Shown here piece by piece: positions 1-6,077 of a stretch of DNA of 7,527 nucleotides. The position numbers and the translations under genes were made by a program. Source of the stretch: Bacillota bacterium (GTDB taxonomy: Bacteria; Bacillota; Clostridia; Oscillospirales; QAMX01); NCBI GenBank assembly GCA_029778935.1, contig JAKPBM010000342.1, forward strand, positions 1-7,527, written 5' to 3'. The notes below the pieces were generated by a model. The model did not search any database. It saw nothing but the letters and a program-made list of their open reading frames with translations, and had not been told where the DNA came from. Position 1 is the stretch's first letter. Each line of letters begins with the position of its first letter.

Positions 1-71
1 CCGGAATTATTATAACAGGTTTCCATTTTTTGCGCAAGGCAAAGGCGCAAAGCCGGTTTTGCCGGCCTCAT

Positions 72-100
72 TTGACAGAAAACGGCCCGTATGCTACAAT
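72..100 (+). promoter_or_regulatory. Sigma-A promoter of the topoisomerase B gene
   Basis: TTGACA (72-77) and TACAAT (95-100) are separated by 17 bp, with a TGC extension just upstream of the -10. This is a strong vegetative promoter. Transcription should start near 107, about 40 nt before the ATG at 146, which also argues against the upstream TTG at 59 as the start codon. Bases 1-71 hold only short inverted repeats (29-35 with 45-51) and no supportable gene. Confidence 0.85.
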
Positions 101-145
101 ACAAAAGGAACACACGTTCGAAAACGCACGGAAAGGAAGTGCCGG

Positions 146-2137
146 ATGGCCGCGAAAAGCAGCTACGGAAATGAAAGCATTACCGCTCTGAAAGGCGCGG
201 ACCGTGTGCGCCTTCGGCCGTCGGTCATTTTCGGCTCCGACGGGTTGGAGGGGTGCGAACACGCCTTTTTTGAAATTCTCTCCAACTCCATCGACGAGGC
301 CAAGAGTGGCTACGGCACGGAAATCATCGTCACCCGATATTTAGACCGTTCCATCGCCGTGGAGGATTTCGGCCGCGGCTGCCCTGTGGACTGGAACCCC
401 ATCGAAGGCAAGTACAACTGGGAGCTGGTGTACTGCGAACTGTACGCCGGCGGCAAATATAAAAACAACGAAATCGGCGCTGATTACGAATATTCCCTCG
501 GATTAAACGGCCTGGGGGCCTGCGCGACCCAGTATGCGTCCGAATTTATGGACGTAATTGTGAAACGGGATGGGTTTTGCTACACGCTGCACTTTAAAAA
601 AGGCGAAAACGTCACCGACAGCAAAACGGGCATGATCAAAGAGCCTATCACAGGCAAGTACCAGACGGGCACCAAAACCCACTGGCGGCCCGATTTGGAA
701 GTGTTTACGGAAATTGACATCCCGCTGGAGCGGTTCCAGACCATCCTGCGGCAGCAGGCGGTGGTCAACCCGAAAGTCCGATTCGTGCTCAAAAACGAGA
801 CGGAGCCGGGCAAGTTTGAAACCTTCGTCTACTTCTACGAAAACGGCATTGCCGACTATGTGCAGGAGCTGGCCAACGGCAGCGAGCTGCACCCGGTCCA
901 CTACGCCGAAACGGAGCGGCGGGGCCGCGACCGGGAGGATTTGCCCGAGTACAAAGTCAGGTTGCAGGTGGCCTTTTGCTTTACCAACCAGGGGAACCAC
1001 ATCTCCTATTTCCACAACTCGTCCTTTTTGGAATACGGCGGCTCGCCGGAAAAGGCGGTCAAAAGCGCCTTTGTGTCGGCGCTGGACGCCTATCTGCGCC
1101 AGAACAACAGGTACGCCAAAAACGCTTCCAAAATCCTGTTTTCCGACATTGCCGAAAACTTAATTTTAGTGTCCAGCTCCTTCTCCACCATGACTTCCTA
1201 CCAGAACCAGACGAAAAAGGCCATCACCAACAAGTTCATCCAGGAGGCCATGACGGAGTTTCTGCGTTCCACATTGGAAGTCTACTTCATCGAAAACCGG
1301 CAGGAAGCGGACAAGATTGCCGAGCGGGTGCTTAGAAACAAGCAGATCCGCGAAAGCGCCGAGCAGGCGCGGCAGAACGCGCGGGTGAAGCTCTCGGGCA
1401 ATCTGGACATCACCACGCGGGTGGAAAAGTTCGTCGACTGCCGCTCCAAAGACCCGTCGGTGCGGGAGCTGTATATCGTGGAGGGCGATTCGGCCCTGGG
1501 TTCCTGCAAGCACGGCCGGGACGCCGAGTTTCAGGCCATTATGCCCGTCCGCGGCAAGATTCTAAACTGCCTGAAAGTGGACGAAAACCGGATTTTTAAA
1601 AGCGAAATCATCACCGACCTCATCAAGGTGTTAGGCTGCGGCGTGGAAATCGGCCGGCACAAGGAGCTAAGGAGTTTTGACCTTTCGGCTTTGCGCTGGA
1701 AGCGCATCATCATATGCACCGACGCCGACGTGGACGGCTATCACATCCGCACGCTGATTCTGGCCATGCTGTACCGGCTGGTGCCAACGCTCATTAGGGA
1801 AGGCTACGTGTATATCGCCGAAAGCCCTCTGTATGAGATTACGTGCAAGGGTAAAACGTATTTTGCCTACGACGACCGGGAGAAAAACGAGATTGTCGCG
1901 TCCTTTAAGGGGAAGCCCTATACGATTCAGCGCTCCAAAGGCCTGGGCGAAAACGAGCCGGAGATGATGTGGCAGACGACCATGAACCCGGCCACCCGCC
2001 GCCTGATTCAAGTGCTGCCCGACGAGGCGGAAAAAACCGCCCAGATGTTCGACCTGCTTTTGGGCGACAATCTGGAAGGGCGTAAGGTTTTCATAGCTGA
2101 AAACGGTTCCAAATACCTGGAATTTGCCGATATTTAA
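146..2137 (+). CDS. Type IIA DNA topoisomerase subunit B (GyrB/ParE-like), divergent paralogue
   Basis: This is the ATP-binding subunit of a gyrase or topoisomerase IV, 663 aa, a normal full length. The GHKL ATPase domain comes first: the N-box EILSNSIDEA (residues 43-52), VEDFGRGCP (72-80), AGGKY, and a G-loop reading SLGLNGLG (117-124) where typical GyrB/ParE has SGGLHGVG. The transducer carries QTK (355-357). The TOPRIM domain has VEGDSA (445-450) and TDADVDG (525-531), followed by the C-terminal SKGLGENEPE (597-606). All catalytic metal-binding acidic residues are present. The ATG at 146 is chosen because GAAAGGAAG lies just upstream and an in-frame TTG at 59 lies inside or before the promoter. 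It is monocistronic, with its own promoter and terminator, and no parC/gyrA is adjacent. Whether it acts as ParE or as a second GyrB cannot be decided here, so no symbol is given. Confidence 0.93.
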   Translation: MAAKSSYGNESITALKGADRVRLRPSVIFGSDGLEGCEHAFFEILSNSIDEAKSGYGTEIIVTRYLDRSIAVEDFGRGCPVDWNPIEGKYNWELVYCELYAGGKYKNNEIGADYEYSLGLNGLGACATQYASEFMDVIVKRDGFCYTLHFKKGENVTDSKTGMIKEPITGKYQTGTKTHWRPDLEVFTEIDIPLERFQTILRQQAVVNPKVRFVLKNETEPGKFETFVYFYENGIADYVQELANGSELHPVHYAETERRGRDREDLPEYKVRLQVAFCFTNQGNHISYFHNSSFLEYGGSPEKAVKSAFVSALDAYLRQNNRYAKNASKILFSDIAENLILVSSSFSTMTSYQNQTKKAITNKFIQEAMTEFLRSTLEVYFIENRQEADKIAERVLRNKQIRESAEQARQNARVKLSGNLDITTRVEKFVDCRSKDPSVRELYIVEGDSALGSCKHGRDAEFQAIMPVRGKILNCLKVDENRIFKSEIITDLIKVLGCGVEIGRHKELRSFDLSALRWKRIIICTDADVDGYHIRTLILAMLYRLVPTLIREGYVYIAESPLYEITCKGKTYFAYDDREKNEIVASFKGKPYTIQRSKGLGENEPEMMWQTTMNPATRRLIQVLPDEAEKTAQMFDLLLGDNLEGRKVFIAENGSKYLEFADI

Positions 2138-2151
2138 CCCCTAAATACAGC

Positions 2152-2182
2152 AAAACAGCGGTTCTTTGCCGCTGTTTTTTAT
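2152..2182 (+). terminator. Intrinsic terminator after the topoisomerase gene
   Basis: AACAGCGG (2154-2161) pairs with CCGCTGTT (2169-2176) around a 7-nt loop, and flanking A and T runs extend the stem. A T run to 2180 follows, 14 nt after the TAA stop. On the other strand the hairpin is followed by four Ts, so it may also weakly stop transcription arriving from the convergent repressor gene. Confidence 0.88.
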
Positions 2183-2220
2183 TTATATATTTTATTTTTT
2201 TAAGCGTCCGGATTGCTTTT

Positions 2221-2313
2221 GCCGGCTGTTATCGGCTGGCCTGCCGCCGGATGAGACGAGGGAATGAACATCTTCCGGCTCGCGGCAGAGCGGGCGCCGT
2301 AGGGAATGGCGCC
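2221..2313. other. Gene-free gap with three consecutive hairpins
   Basis: The gap between the terminator and the repressor stop holds three predicted hairpins. They are GCCGGC/GCTGGC (2221-2226 with 2235-2240, one G-U on the plus strand), a longer stem of 6 + 5 bp (2241-2251 with 2274-2288, four bases bulged), and GGCGCC/GGCGCC (2293-2298 with 2308-2313). The loops of the second and third both contain AGGGAATG (2259-2266 and 2301-2308). No T run or clear promoter was found, so this could be the structured 3' end of the repressor mRNA, a small RNA, or remnant repeat DNA. Confidence 0.35.
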
Positions 2314-2364
2314 GATACATTCTGAAAGCATCAAACGGAAATTTATCGTACTAGAAGGGGAAAC

Positions 2365-2988
2365 TTAAAGCATCGCGACGAAGGCCACCACAACGCCCAG
2401 GGTGCGCACCTGCGCCTTGTCCGGCCCGTTGAAAATCAGGGGCGCATACTCGGGATTTTCCGCCACCAGAACGATTTGGTCGGGGTAGCGGTAGATGCGG
2501 CGGAGATACACTTCTCCGTTGATATATACAGCGGCCAGATTGCCGCTTTTTACCTGCGACTGACGGCGGATAAACAGGATGTCGCCGGGGTAAACCCGGG
2601 CGGCCACAAGGCTGTAATCTTTACAGCGGTAGGCGAAATCCGCCTGGACAGACTCGGGAACGGCCACCGAACGGTCGGCAAATTGGGCCACCAGCGTTCC
2701 GTCGTCGGTGAAATCCTTGACCAGAGGAAGCTTCCTCGTTCGGGGGATGGTAAAATCGCAGGGAACATCCAGGCAAGGGGGAGAGGCGGTCAGCGTTCCG
2801 TCGATAATGTCGCTCTTTTTCAGGCCGAAGTGGTCGGCCAAGCGCTGGATGGCCCCCATGCGCGGCTCCTTGGAACCCCGTTCCCACGAAGATATGGCCT
2901 TGTCGGAAACGCCGACAATCATCGCAAGCTCTCTCTGCGTCAGCCCGTGCTCTTCCCGAAGTTTCCTGATGTTTTCCCCAATTGACAT
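2365..2988 (-). CDS. XRE-family repressor with degenerate S24/LexA-like C-terminal domain
   Basis: This 207-aa DNA-binding repressor has the CI/LexA layout. A canonical XRE helix-turn-helix spans residues 5-56 (LTQRELAMIVGVSDKAISSW in the core), then a linker of about 30 residues, then a dimerisation/protease-like domain (88-207) with PGDILFI and AENPEYAPLIF as family landmarks. The putative catalytic Ser126 is kept but sits in DYSL rather than GDSM. The position of the catalytic Lys, 37 residues on (the same spacing as S119-K156 in E. coli LexA), is Arg163. The usual A-G or C-G cleavage dipeptide is D96-G97 here. Self-cleavage therefore seems unlikely, and inactivation may need another protein or ligand. 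The start is set by GGAGGTGT about 8 nt upstream. It is transcribed divergently from the HTH/CxxC gene and probably regulates both promoters. It resembles a prophage or ICE repressor, but no phage genes are adjacent. Confidence 0.9.
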   Translation of the reverse strand: MSIGENIRKLREEHGLTQRELAMIVGVSDKAISSWERGSKEPRMGAIQRLADHFGLKKSDIIDGTLTASPPCLDVPCDFTIPRTRKLPLVKDFTDDGTLVAQFADRSVAVPESVQADFAYRCKDYSLVAARVYPGDILFIRRQSQVKSGNLAAVYINGEVYLRRIYRYPDQIVLVAENPEYAPLIFNGPDKAQVRTLGVVVAFVAML

Positions 2989-3013
2989 TTGCCATACACC
3001 TCCGATTTATTTC

Positions 3014-3042
3014 AGTATATACTAAGAGTAGAAAAATTGCAA
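3014..3042 (-). promoter_or_regulatory. Promoter of the S24-like repressor gene
   Basis: Read on the minus strand, TTGCAA (3037-3042) and TATACT (3014-3019) are 17 bp apart. The expected start near 3007 leaves a leader of only about 20 nt. An imperfect copy of the operator palindrome fills the spacer, which suggests autoregulation. Confidence 0.75.
3019..3031 (-). promoter_or_regulatory. Putative operator, weaker copy, in the repressor promoter spacer
   Basis: On the minus strand the sequence CTACTCTTAGTAT matches the stronger site CTACTTTAAGTAG at 10 of 13 positions and keeps the symmetric core TACT-N3-AGTA. It lies between the -35 and -10 of the repressor promoter. Its centre (3025) is 66 bp from that of the strong site (3091). 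Which protein binds is not shown; the adjacent XRE repressor is the natural candidate. Confidence 0.55.
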
Positions 3043-3076
3043 TTCTTTTTTTTAGGATTATTCGACAAAATTCGCC

Positions 3077-3105
3077 TTGACACACTACTTTAAGTAGATT
3101 ATAAT
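3077..3105 (+). promoter_or_regulatory. Consensus promoter of the rightward regulator genes
   Basis: TTGACA (3077-3082) and TATAAT (3100-3105) are both perfect and exactly 17 bp apart. Such a strong promoter normally needs a repressor, and a perfect palindrome sits in its spacer. The start should be near 3112, giving a very short leader before the ATG at 3129. Confidence 0.88.
3085..3097 (+). promoter_or_regulatory. Putative operator O1, perfect palindrome in promoter spacer
   Basis: CTACTT-T-AAGTAG is a perfect inverted repeat of 6-bp arms around one base, placed between -35 and -10 where a bound dimer would block RNA polymerase. The same 13-mer occurs once more in the window, at 3361-3373, and a weaker form lies in the divergent promoter. 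Confidence 0.7.
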
Positions 3106-3128
3106 GGTGCCAAAAGGGGGCTCGGAAT

Positions 3129-3719
3129 ATGAATAATTTGACAATCGGTAGAAAAATTTTGGGCGGAAAACAGATAGAACTTCGTCGGGCGCGATGGATC
3201 CGCGGCATATCCAGGCGGGAAATGGCGCGAAATCTGGGGGTTCCGTTGGCAAAATACGTCTATTGGGAGTGTTTTCCGGAGCAAATGCCCGTGTCCGCCG
3301 CGAAAAGGTTCGCGGAGACGGTAGAACTGCCGCTGGATGTGATTTTTTTTGGCCCCAATTCTACTTTAAGTAGAGATAGGAAAAGAATGACAGGCGAGAA
3401 AAAAGTGCTGCGCAAGGTGGGCGTTTGTCTGCTTTGCGGAGAACCAATCGAAATAAACTTTCGGGAGAAATTTGTGCGCAACGAAAAGGAAAAGCAAAGG
3501 GGCGCTTTCGAACCGGTGGTGCGGCTTTTTAACGGGGTGGAACCCTTCGGAAACGACGGCGTTTGCGCCGAGTGCCTGACGGCCCACAGGGCCGCGCTGG
3601 AAAGCACTCCCGGCGGGGCGGCCGGCGAAAGAGAAAGCCTGGTGGACTTGGCAAAGTATCTGGTGGAACAGTTCGGGAGCGACCGCAGGGAGGGGATACC
3701 GTGGATACCAAGCAGGTAA
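3129..3719 (+). CDS. Small HTH protein with CxxC...CxxC tail
   Basis: This 196-aa protein is not recognised by name. Residues about 15-75 look like an XRE-type helix-turn-helix (IELRRARWIRGISRREMARN, then a second helical stretch ending PLDVIFFG). The C-terminal half has CLLC (100-103) and CAEC (146-149), a spacing that could bind one zinc, with a basic charged stretch between. The start at 3129 is preceded by AGGGGG at 8-9 nt and lies just downstream of a consensus promoter. The end overlaps the next gene by 19 nt, so the two are probably translationally coupled. The AT-rich palindrome at 3361-3373 lies in the linker between the halves (codons for S78-T79-L80-S81-R82). An in-frame ATG at 3387 with a weak GA-rich site could give the CxxC half alone. 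Role inferred: regulator or co-regulator under control of the divergent repressor. Confidence 0.75.
   Translation: MNNLTIGRKILGGKQIELRRARWIRGISRREMARNLGVPLAKYVYWECFPEQMPVSAAKRFAETVELPLDVIFFGPNSTLSRDRKRMTGEKKVLRKVGVCLLCGEPIEINFREKFVRNEKEKQRGAFEPVVRLFNGVEPFGNDGVCAECLTAHRAALESTPGGAAGERESLVDLAKYLVEQFGSDRREGIPWIPSR
3361..3373 (+). promoter_or_regulatory. Putative operator O3 inside the HTH/CxxC gene
   Basis: This is an exact copy of the 13-bp palindrome of the promoter at 3085-3097, and the following A is shared too. The centres are 276 bp apart. No convincing -35/-10 pair surrounds it, so it may act by DNA looping or as a transcription roadblock rather than at a promoter. It falls in a protein linker and uses the AT-rich codons ACT TTA AGT AGA in a GC-rich setting. 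Confidence 0.55.
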
Positions 3720-4159
3720 AGGAATTGCTATTGCAGTACGAAAAAAATAAAGTGCTGGCCATGATGCTGGAAGAAAAGGCAAAGCATCTGCGCAGCGTCC
3801 TCTACGCGCCGAAAGCGTCCTCCCTGGAAGAGGGGCGGAGAGGCGGCCCTGTGTTCGGGATTGACGACCGGCTGGCGCAGATTGAGCAGCTGGAGCAGGA
3901 GGCGGCCAGGAGGAAAAACCAGGTAAAGCTTGTGGAGATGGCCCTGTCGCTGCTGGACGAGGAGGAGCGGCGGGTGGCGGAGCTGTGTTTTTTGTACCCC
4001 AAGAGCGGCAACGTAAAAAAACTCTGCGAAGAGCTGCACAAAGAGCGTACGGCGGTATTCCGCCTTTCCAACCGGGTGCTGGCGAAGCTGTCGGGCGTCT
4101 TATGGGCGGCGGCGTTCGACGATTGTACGACAGAAAATGCGGAAAAGCTGCCTAATTAG
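3701..4159 (+). CDS. Sigma-region-4/ArpU-like helix-turn-helix protein
   Basis: This 152-aa all-helical protein starts at a GTG. The start is chosen because AGGGAGGGG (3687-3695) lies 6 nt upstream; extending further upstream would read far into the preceding gene. Residues 1-35 and 55-90 are charged, coiled-coil-like helices. Residues 84-132 (LLDEEERRVAELCFLY, then a segment ending RLSNRVLAKLSGVL) resemble the region-4-like HTH of phage late regulators of the ArpU/RinA/DUF1492 kind. Members of those families activate transcription of phage or plasmid genes. The gene overlaps the HTH/CxxC gene by 19 nt, so coupled translation and shared control from the 3077 promoter are likely. The family assignment rests on general pattern and is moderate. 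No phage module is visible nearby. Confidence 0.75.
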   Translation: MDTKQVKELLLQYEKNKVLAMMLEEKAKHLRSVLYAPKASSLEEGRRGGPVFGIDDRLAQIEQLEQEAARRKNQVKLVEMALSLLDEEERRVAELCFLYPKSGNVKKLCEELHKERTAVFRLSNRVLAKLSGVLWAAAFDDCTTENAEKLPN

Positions 4160-4167
4160 AGAATATT

Positions 4168-4196
4168 TTGCGCCTTTCCGGGCGGGATGATAAGAT
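4168..4196 (+). promoter_or_regulatory. Possible weak promoter before the sigma fusion gene
   Basis: TTGCGC (4168-4173) and TAAGAT (4191-4196) are 17 bp apart in the 103-bp gap. The match to consensus is only partial, and an AT-rich stretch follows. No terminator was seen after the preceding gene, so the sigma fusion gene could equally be read through from the 3077 promoter. Confidence 0.3.
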
Positions 4197-4254
4197 AATA
4201 TAAAAATGTACATAGCCAATGCAGTCAAACGCTAACATACCGGACTATAGGGGG

Positions 4255-4265
4255 AAGGAGCTTTG
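4255..4265 (+). promoter_or_regulatory. Unusually close ribosome binding site at the TTG start
   Basis: AAGGAG (4255-4260) is followed after only two bases by TTG (4263-4265). No other in-frame initiator exists between the stop at 4248-4250 and ATG 4293, which has no good site. The close spacing plus TTG suggests weak initiation, or a mis-set start. Confidence 0.5.
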
Positions 4266-5918
4266 GAACAGGCGGTATCGGCCGCCGCGCTGATGCGGGA
4301 GTATACGGAACAGTATATGGAAAAGGTGTTCTATTTCTGCCTGCGCATGTGCGGCAACGTCCCCGACGCGGAGGATTTGACGGCGGAGGTCTCCGAGGCG
4401 GTCGTCGCGGCGCTGCAGAAAGGCGTTGTTCCCGCCCGTTTTTCCGCCTGGGTGTGGAAAATCGCCCGCAACCGGTGCGCTTCCTGGCTGGAAAAGCGCC
4501 GGAAACGGGAGTGCGGGGCGGAGTTGACGCCCGATCTGCCGTCGGAGGAAGGTTCGGCGGAAGAAGCGCTCATTGACGGCGAGGCAAGGCGTTTGCTTCG
4601 CCGGGAACTGGCCTTCATCGCCAGGGAGTACCGGGAGATTATCGTCGCGTTTTACATCGAGGACAGAAAAACCGACGACATTGCCAAAGTGCTGGGCCTT
4701 CCCAAAGGCACGGTGACGGCAAGGCTTTGCCGCGCCCGCCAAAAATTAAAGGAGGGTATGGAAATGGCGAGAGAATTCGGAAAACGAAGCTATAAACCGG
4801 AAAACGTCTTCTTTATTATGAACGGCCAGATAGGGAAGCACGGCGAGCCGTGGTCGATAGTGGACAGACTCCTATGCAAGAATATCCTGCTGGCAGCGTA
4901 CAACGCGCCGAGAACGCCGGAGGAGCTGGCTATCGAACTGGGCGTGGCTCTGCCGTATATGGAGGATGAGCTGAAAAAGCTGAAAGACAAAACCCTTCTC
5001 AAAGAACAGAAGGGCCGGTATGCGACGGATATTTTAATCATTAGCGCCGAAACCCAGGAGAAAATTTATGAATACCAGCGCCGAATCGCGCCGGCTTTTG
5101 CGGAAAAGCTTATGGAGATCTGCGATTGCGAAGCGAAGTGCTTTGCGGAAAACGGAACCGTTTGGCACGAGGGCTACCAGCCCTATGAGGACTTGCAATG
5201 GGCCCGGCTCATGCGGTGGGTGGACGATATAGAGAAGGATGTCCCGCCGCTGGGCAGGCCGGGCGGCAGAAAGCTGGCCGACAACGGGTATACGGTGCGC
5301 CCCAACGGCGGCGCATGGGAGCTTCTGGGACTGGAAGATTACCGGGGCGACGAGCCGCCCTTTGTGGGCAAGCACGGATGTTACGAAAAGCCCGAGCACC
5401 AAGAGGAAACCGTGGCTTTCTGGCAGTACAGGTTTTATAAATTCGGGCTCGAGCAAAAAACACCTACGTATCTTACAATAGAAGAGGCCAAGGCGCTGAA
5501 GGACACGACCGTGGCGGCGGAGAACCATACAATGCCGCAGGCGCCGGCGGCCTGCCTTGCCAAACTGGTGGAACACGGGTACCTGGTGCGGGACGGAGAC
5601 ACGTATCGGCCGACCTTATGGGTCTGGTTCCGGAAGAAAATCGGCGATTTTACGGAGGCCCAGAAGAAAACGCTGGAAAGCCTTCGGGCGGAAGCGGTCG
5701 CCATCGCCCGCGAGCACTATGAGTTCTGCCGGAAGCTTGTGCAGGGCGATGTGCCGGCCCACCTGAAAGACGACGTCCACCAGCTGGACAATGCCTGCGA
5801 GACCCTGTTTTTGCGGCGCGGCGCCGTGCTGGAGGAGGCCCTGGCCAAAGGGTACCTCTCTTTGCCCCAAAACGACGAGGGCCGCATGCGCATGCTGGGC
5901 GCGTATCTGGAGATTTAG
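4263..5918 (+). CDS. ECF-type sigma factor fused to a long C-terminal regulatory region
   Basis: This is a 551-aa protein. Residues 11-80 are sigma region 2 (NVPDAEDLTAEV; FSAWVWKIARNRCASW followed by a basic KRRKR). Residues 108-166 are region 4 (REIIVAFYIEDRKTDDIAKVLGLPKGTVTARL), so it should bind core RNA polymerase and choose promoters. The remaining ~385 residues are much longer than in an ordinary ECF factor of 160-200 aa. Residues 205-262 look like a winged helix (TPEELAIELGVALPYMEDEL), and residues 400-460 may be a second one (KLVEHGYLVRDGDTYRP). In between is an aromatic-rich region (295-395) I do not recognise. No membrane segment or anti-sigma gene is visible, so the C-terminal part may be the built-in sensor (inference). 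The TTG start is tentative: its site AAGGAG is only 2 nt away. An in-frame stop at 4248 rules out a longer form, and ATG 4293 is the alternative. Confidence 0.85.
   Translation: MEQAVSAAALMREYTEQYMEKVFYFCLRMCGNVPDAEDLTAEVSEAVVAALQKGVVPARFSAWVWKIARNRCASWLEKRRKRECGAELTPDLPSEEGSAEEALIDGEARRLLRRELAFIAREYREIIVAFYIEDRKTDDIAKVLGLPKGTVTARLCRARQKLKEGMEMAREFGKRSYKPENVFFIMNGQIGKHGEPWSIVDRLLCKNILLAAYNAPRTPEELAIELGVALPYMEDELKKLKDKTLLKEQKGRYATDILIISAETQEKIYEYQRRIAPAFAEKLMEICDCEAKCFAENGTVWHEGYQPYEDLQWARLMRWVDDIEKDVPPLGRPGGRKLADNGYTVRPNGGAWELLGLEDYRGDEPPFVGKHGCYEKPEHQEETVAFWQYRFYKFGLEQKTPTYLTIEEAKALKDTTVAAENHTMPQAPAACLAKLVEHGYLVRDGDTYRPTLWVWFRKKIGDFTEAQKKTLESLRAEAVAIAREHYEFCRKLVQGDVPAHLKDDVHQLDNACETLFLRRGAVLEEALAKGYLSLPQNDEGRMRMLGAYLEI
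4748..5918 (+). other. Possible internal translation start giving the C-terminal domain alone
   Basis: AAAGGAGG (4748-4755) lies inside the sigma coding region, 8 nt before an in-frame ATG at 4764. This is exactly where sigma region 4 ends (KLKEGMEM). Initiation here would make a separate 384-aa protein, residues 168-551. The site is better spaced than that of the full-length start. KLKEG is a common sequence at this place in ECF factors and encodes such a motif by chance, so confidence is limited. Confidence 0.35.
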
Positions 5919-5921
5919 AGC

Positions 5922-5956
5922 AAAAAGCCCGCGAAGAAGTCTTCGCGGGCTTTTTT
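5922..5956. terminator. Strong, probably bidirectional intrinsic terminator
   Basis: GCCCGCGAAG (5927-5936) pairs perfectly with CTTCGCGGGC (5941-5950) around a 4-nt loop. Five As precede it and six Ts follow, so it can act on both strands. It ends the sigma fusion gene 3 nt after its stop codon and would also end a ferritin transcript coming from the right. Confidence 0.93.
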
Positions 5957-6077
5957 CCTTTTATACCTGTTTACATCGGAGAGGAATTGCTTAGGCAAAG
6001 GAAAACGGCGTACGTTTAGAACCGGACACGCTGATTTTCCATCGATTCTGCGCTGCCTGCTTCGTTTTGACGCTCCT

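Noticed and set aside
29..51. Inverted repeat TTTGCGC/GCGCAAA as a terminator
   Set aside because: No T run follows the stem on either strand; the Ts lie on the upstream side.
59..145. TTG at 59 as a longer start for the topoisomerase gene
   Set aside because: The promoter at 72-100 and the ribosome site before ATG 146 lie inside this extension, and the extra 29 residues do not resemble the family.
503..1015. Long minus-strand open frame inside the topoisomerase gene
   Set aside because: It mirrors a well-conserved gene on the plus strand and has no recognisable domain or ribosome site; a GC-rich shadow frame.
3349..3377. A promoter around the internal operator at 3361
   Set aside because: TTGGCC with AGAGAT or TAGAGA at 16-17 bp is too poor a match, so the internal site was not called a promoter.
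2365..5918. Calling the regulator block a prophage or ICE
   Set aside because: No integrase, attachment repeats, replication or structural genes are visible; only regulator families hint at such an origin.
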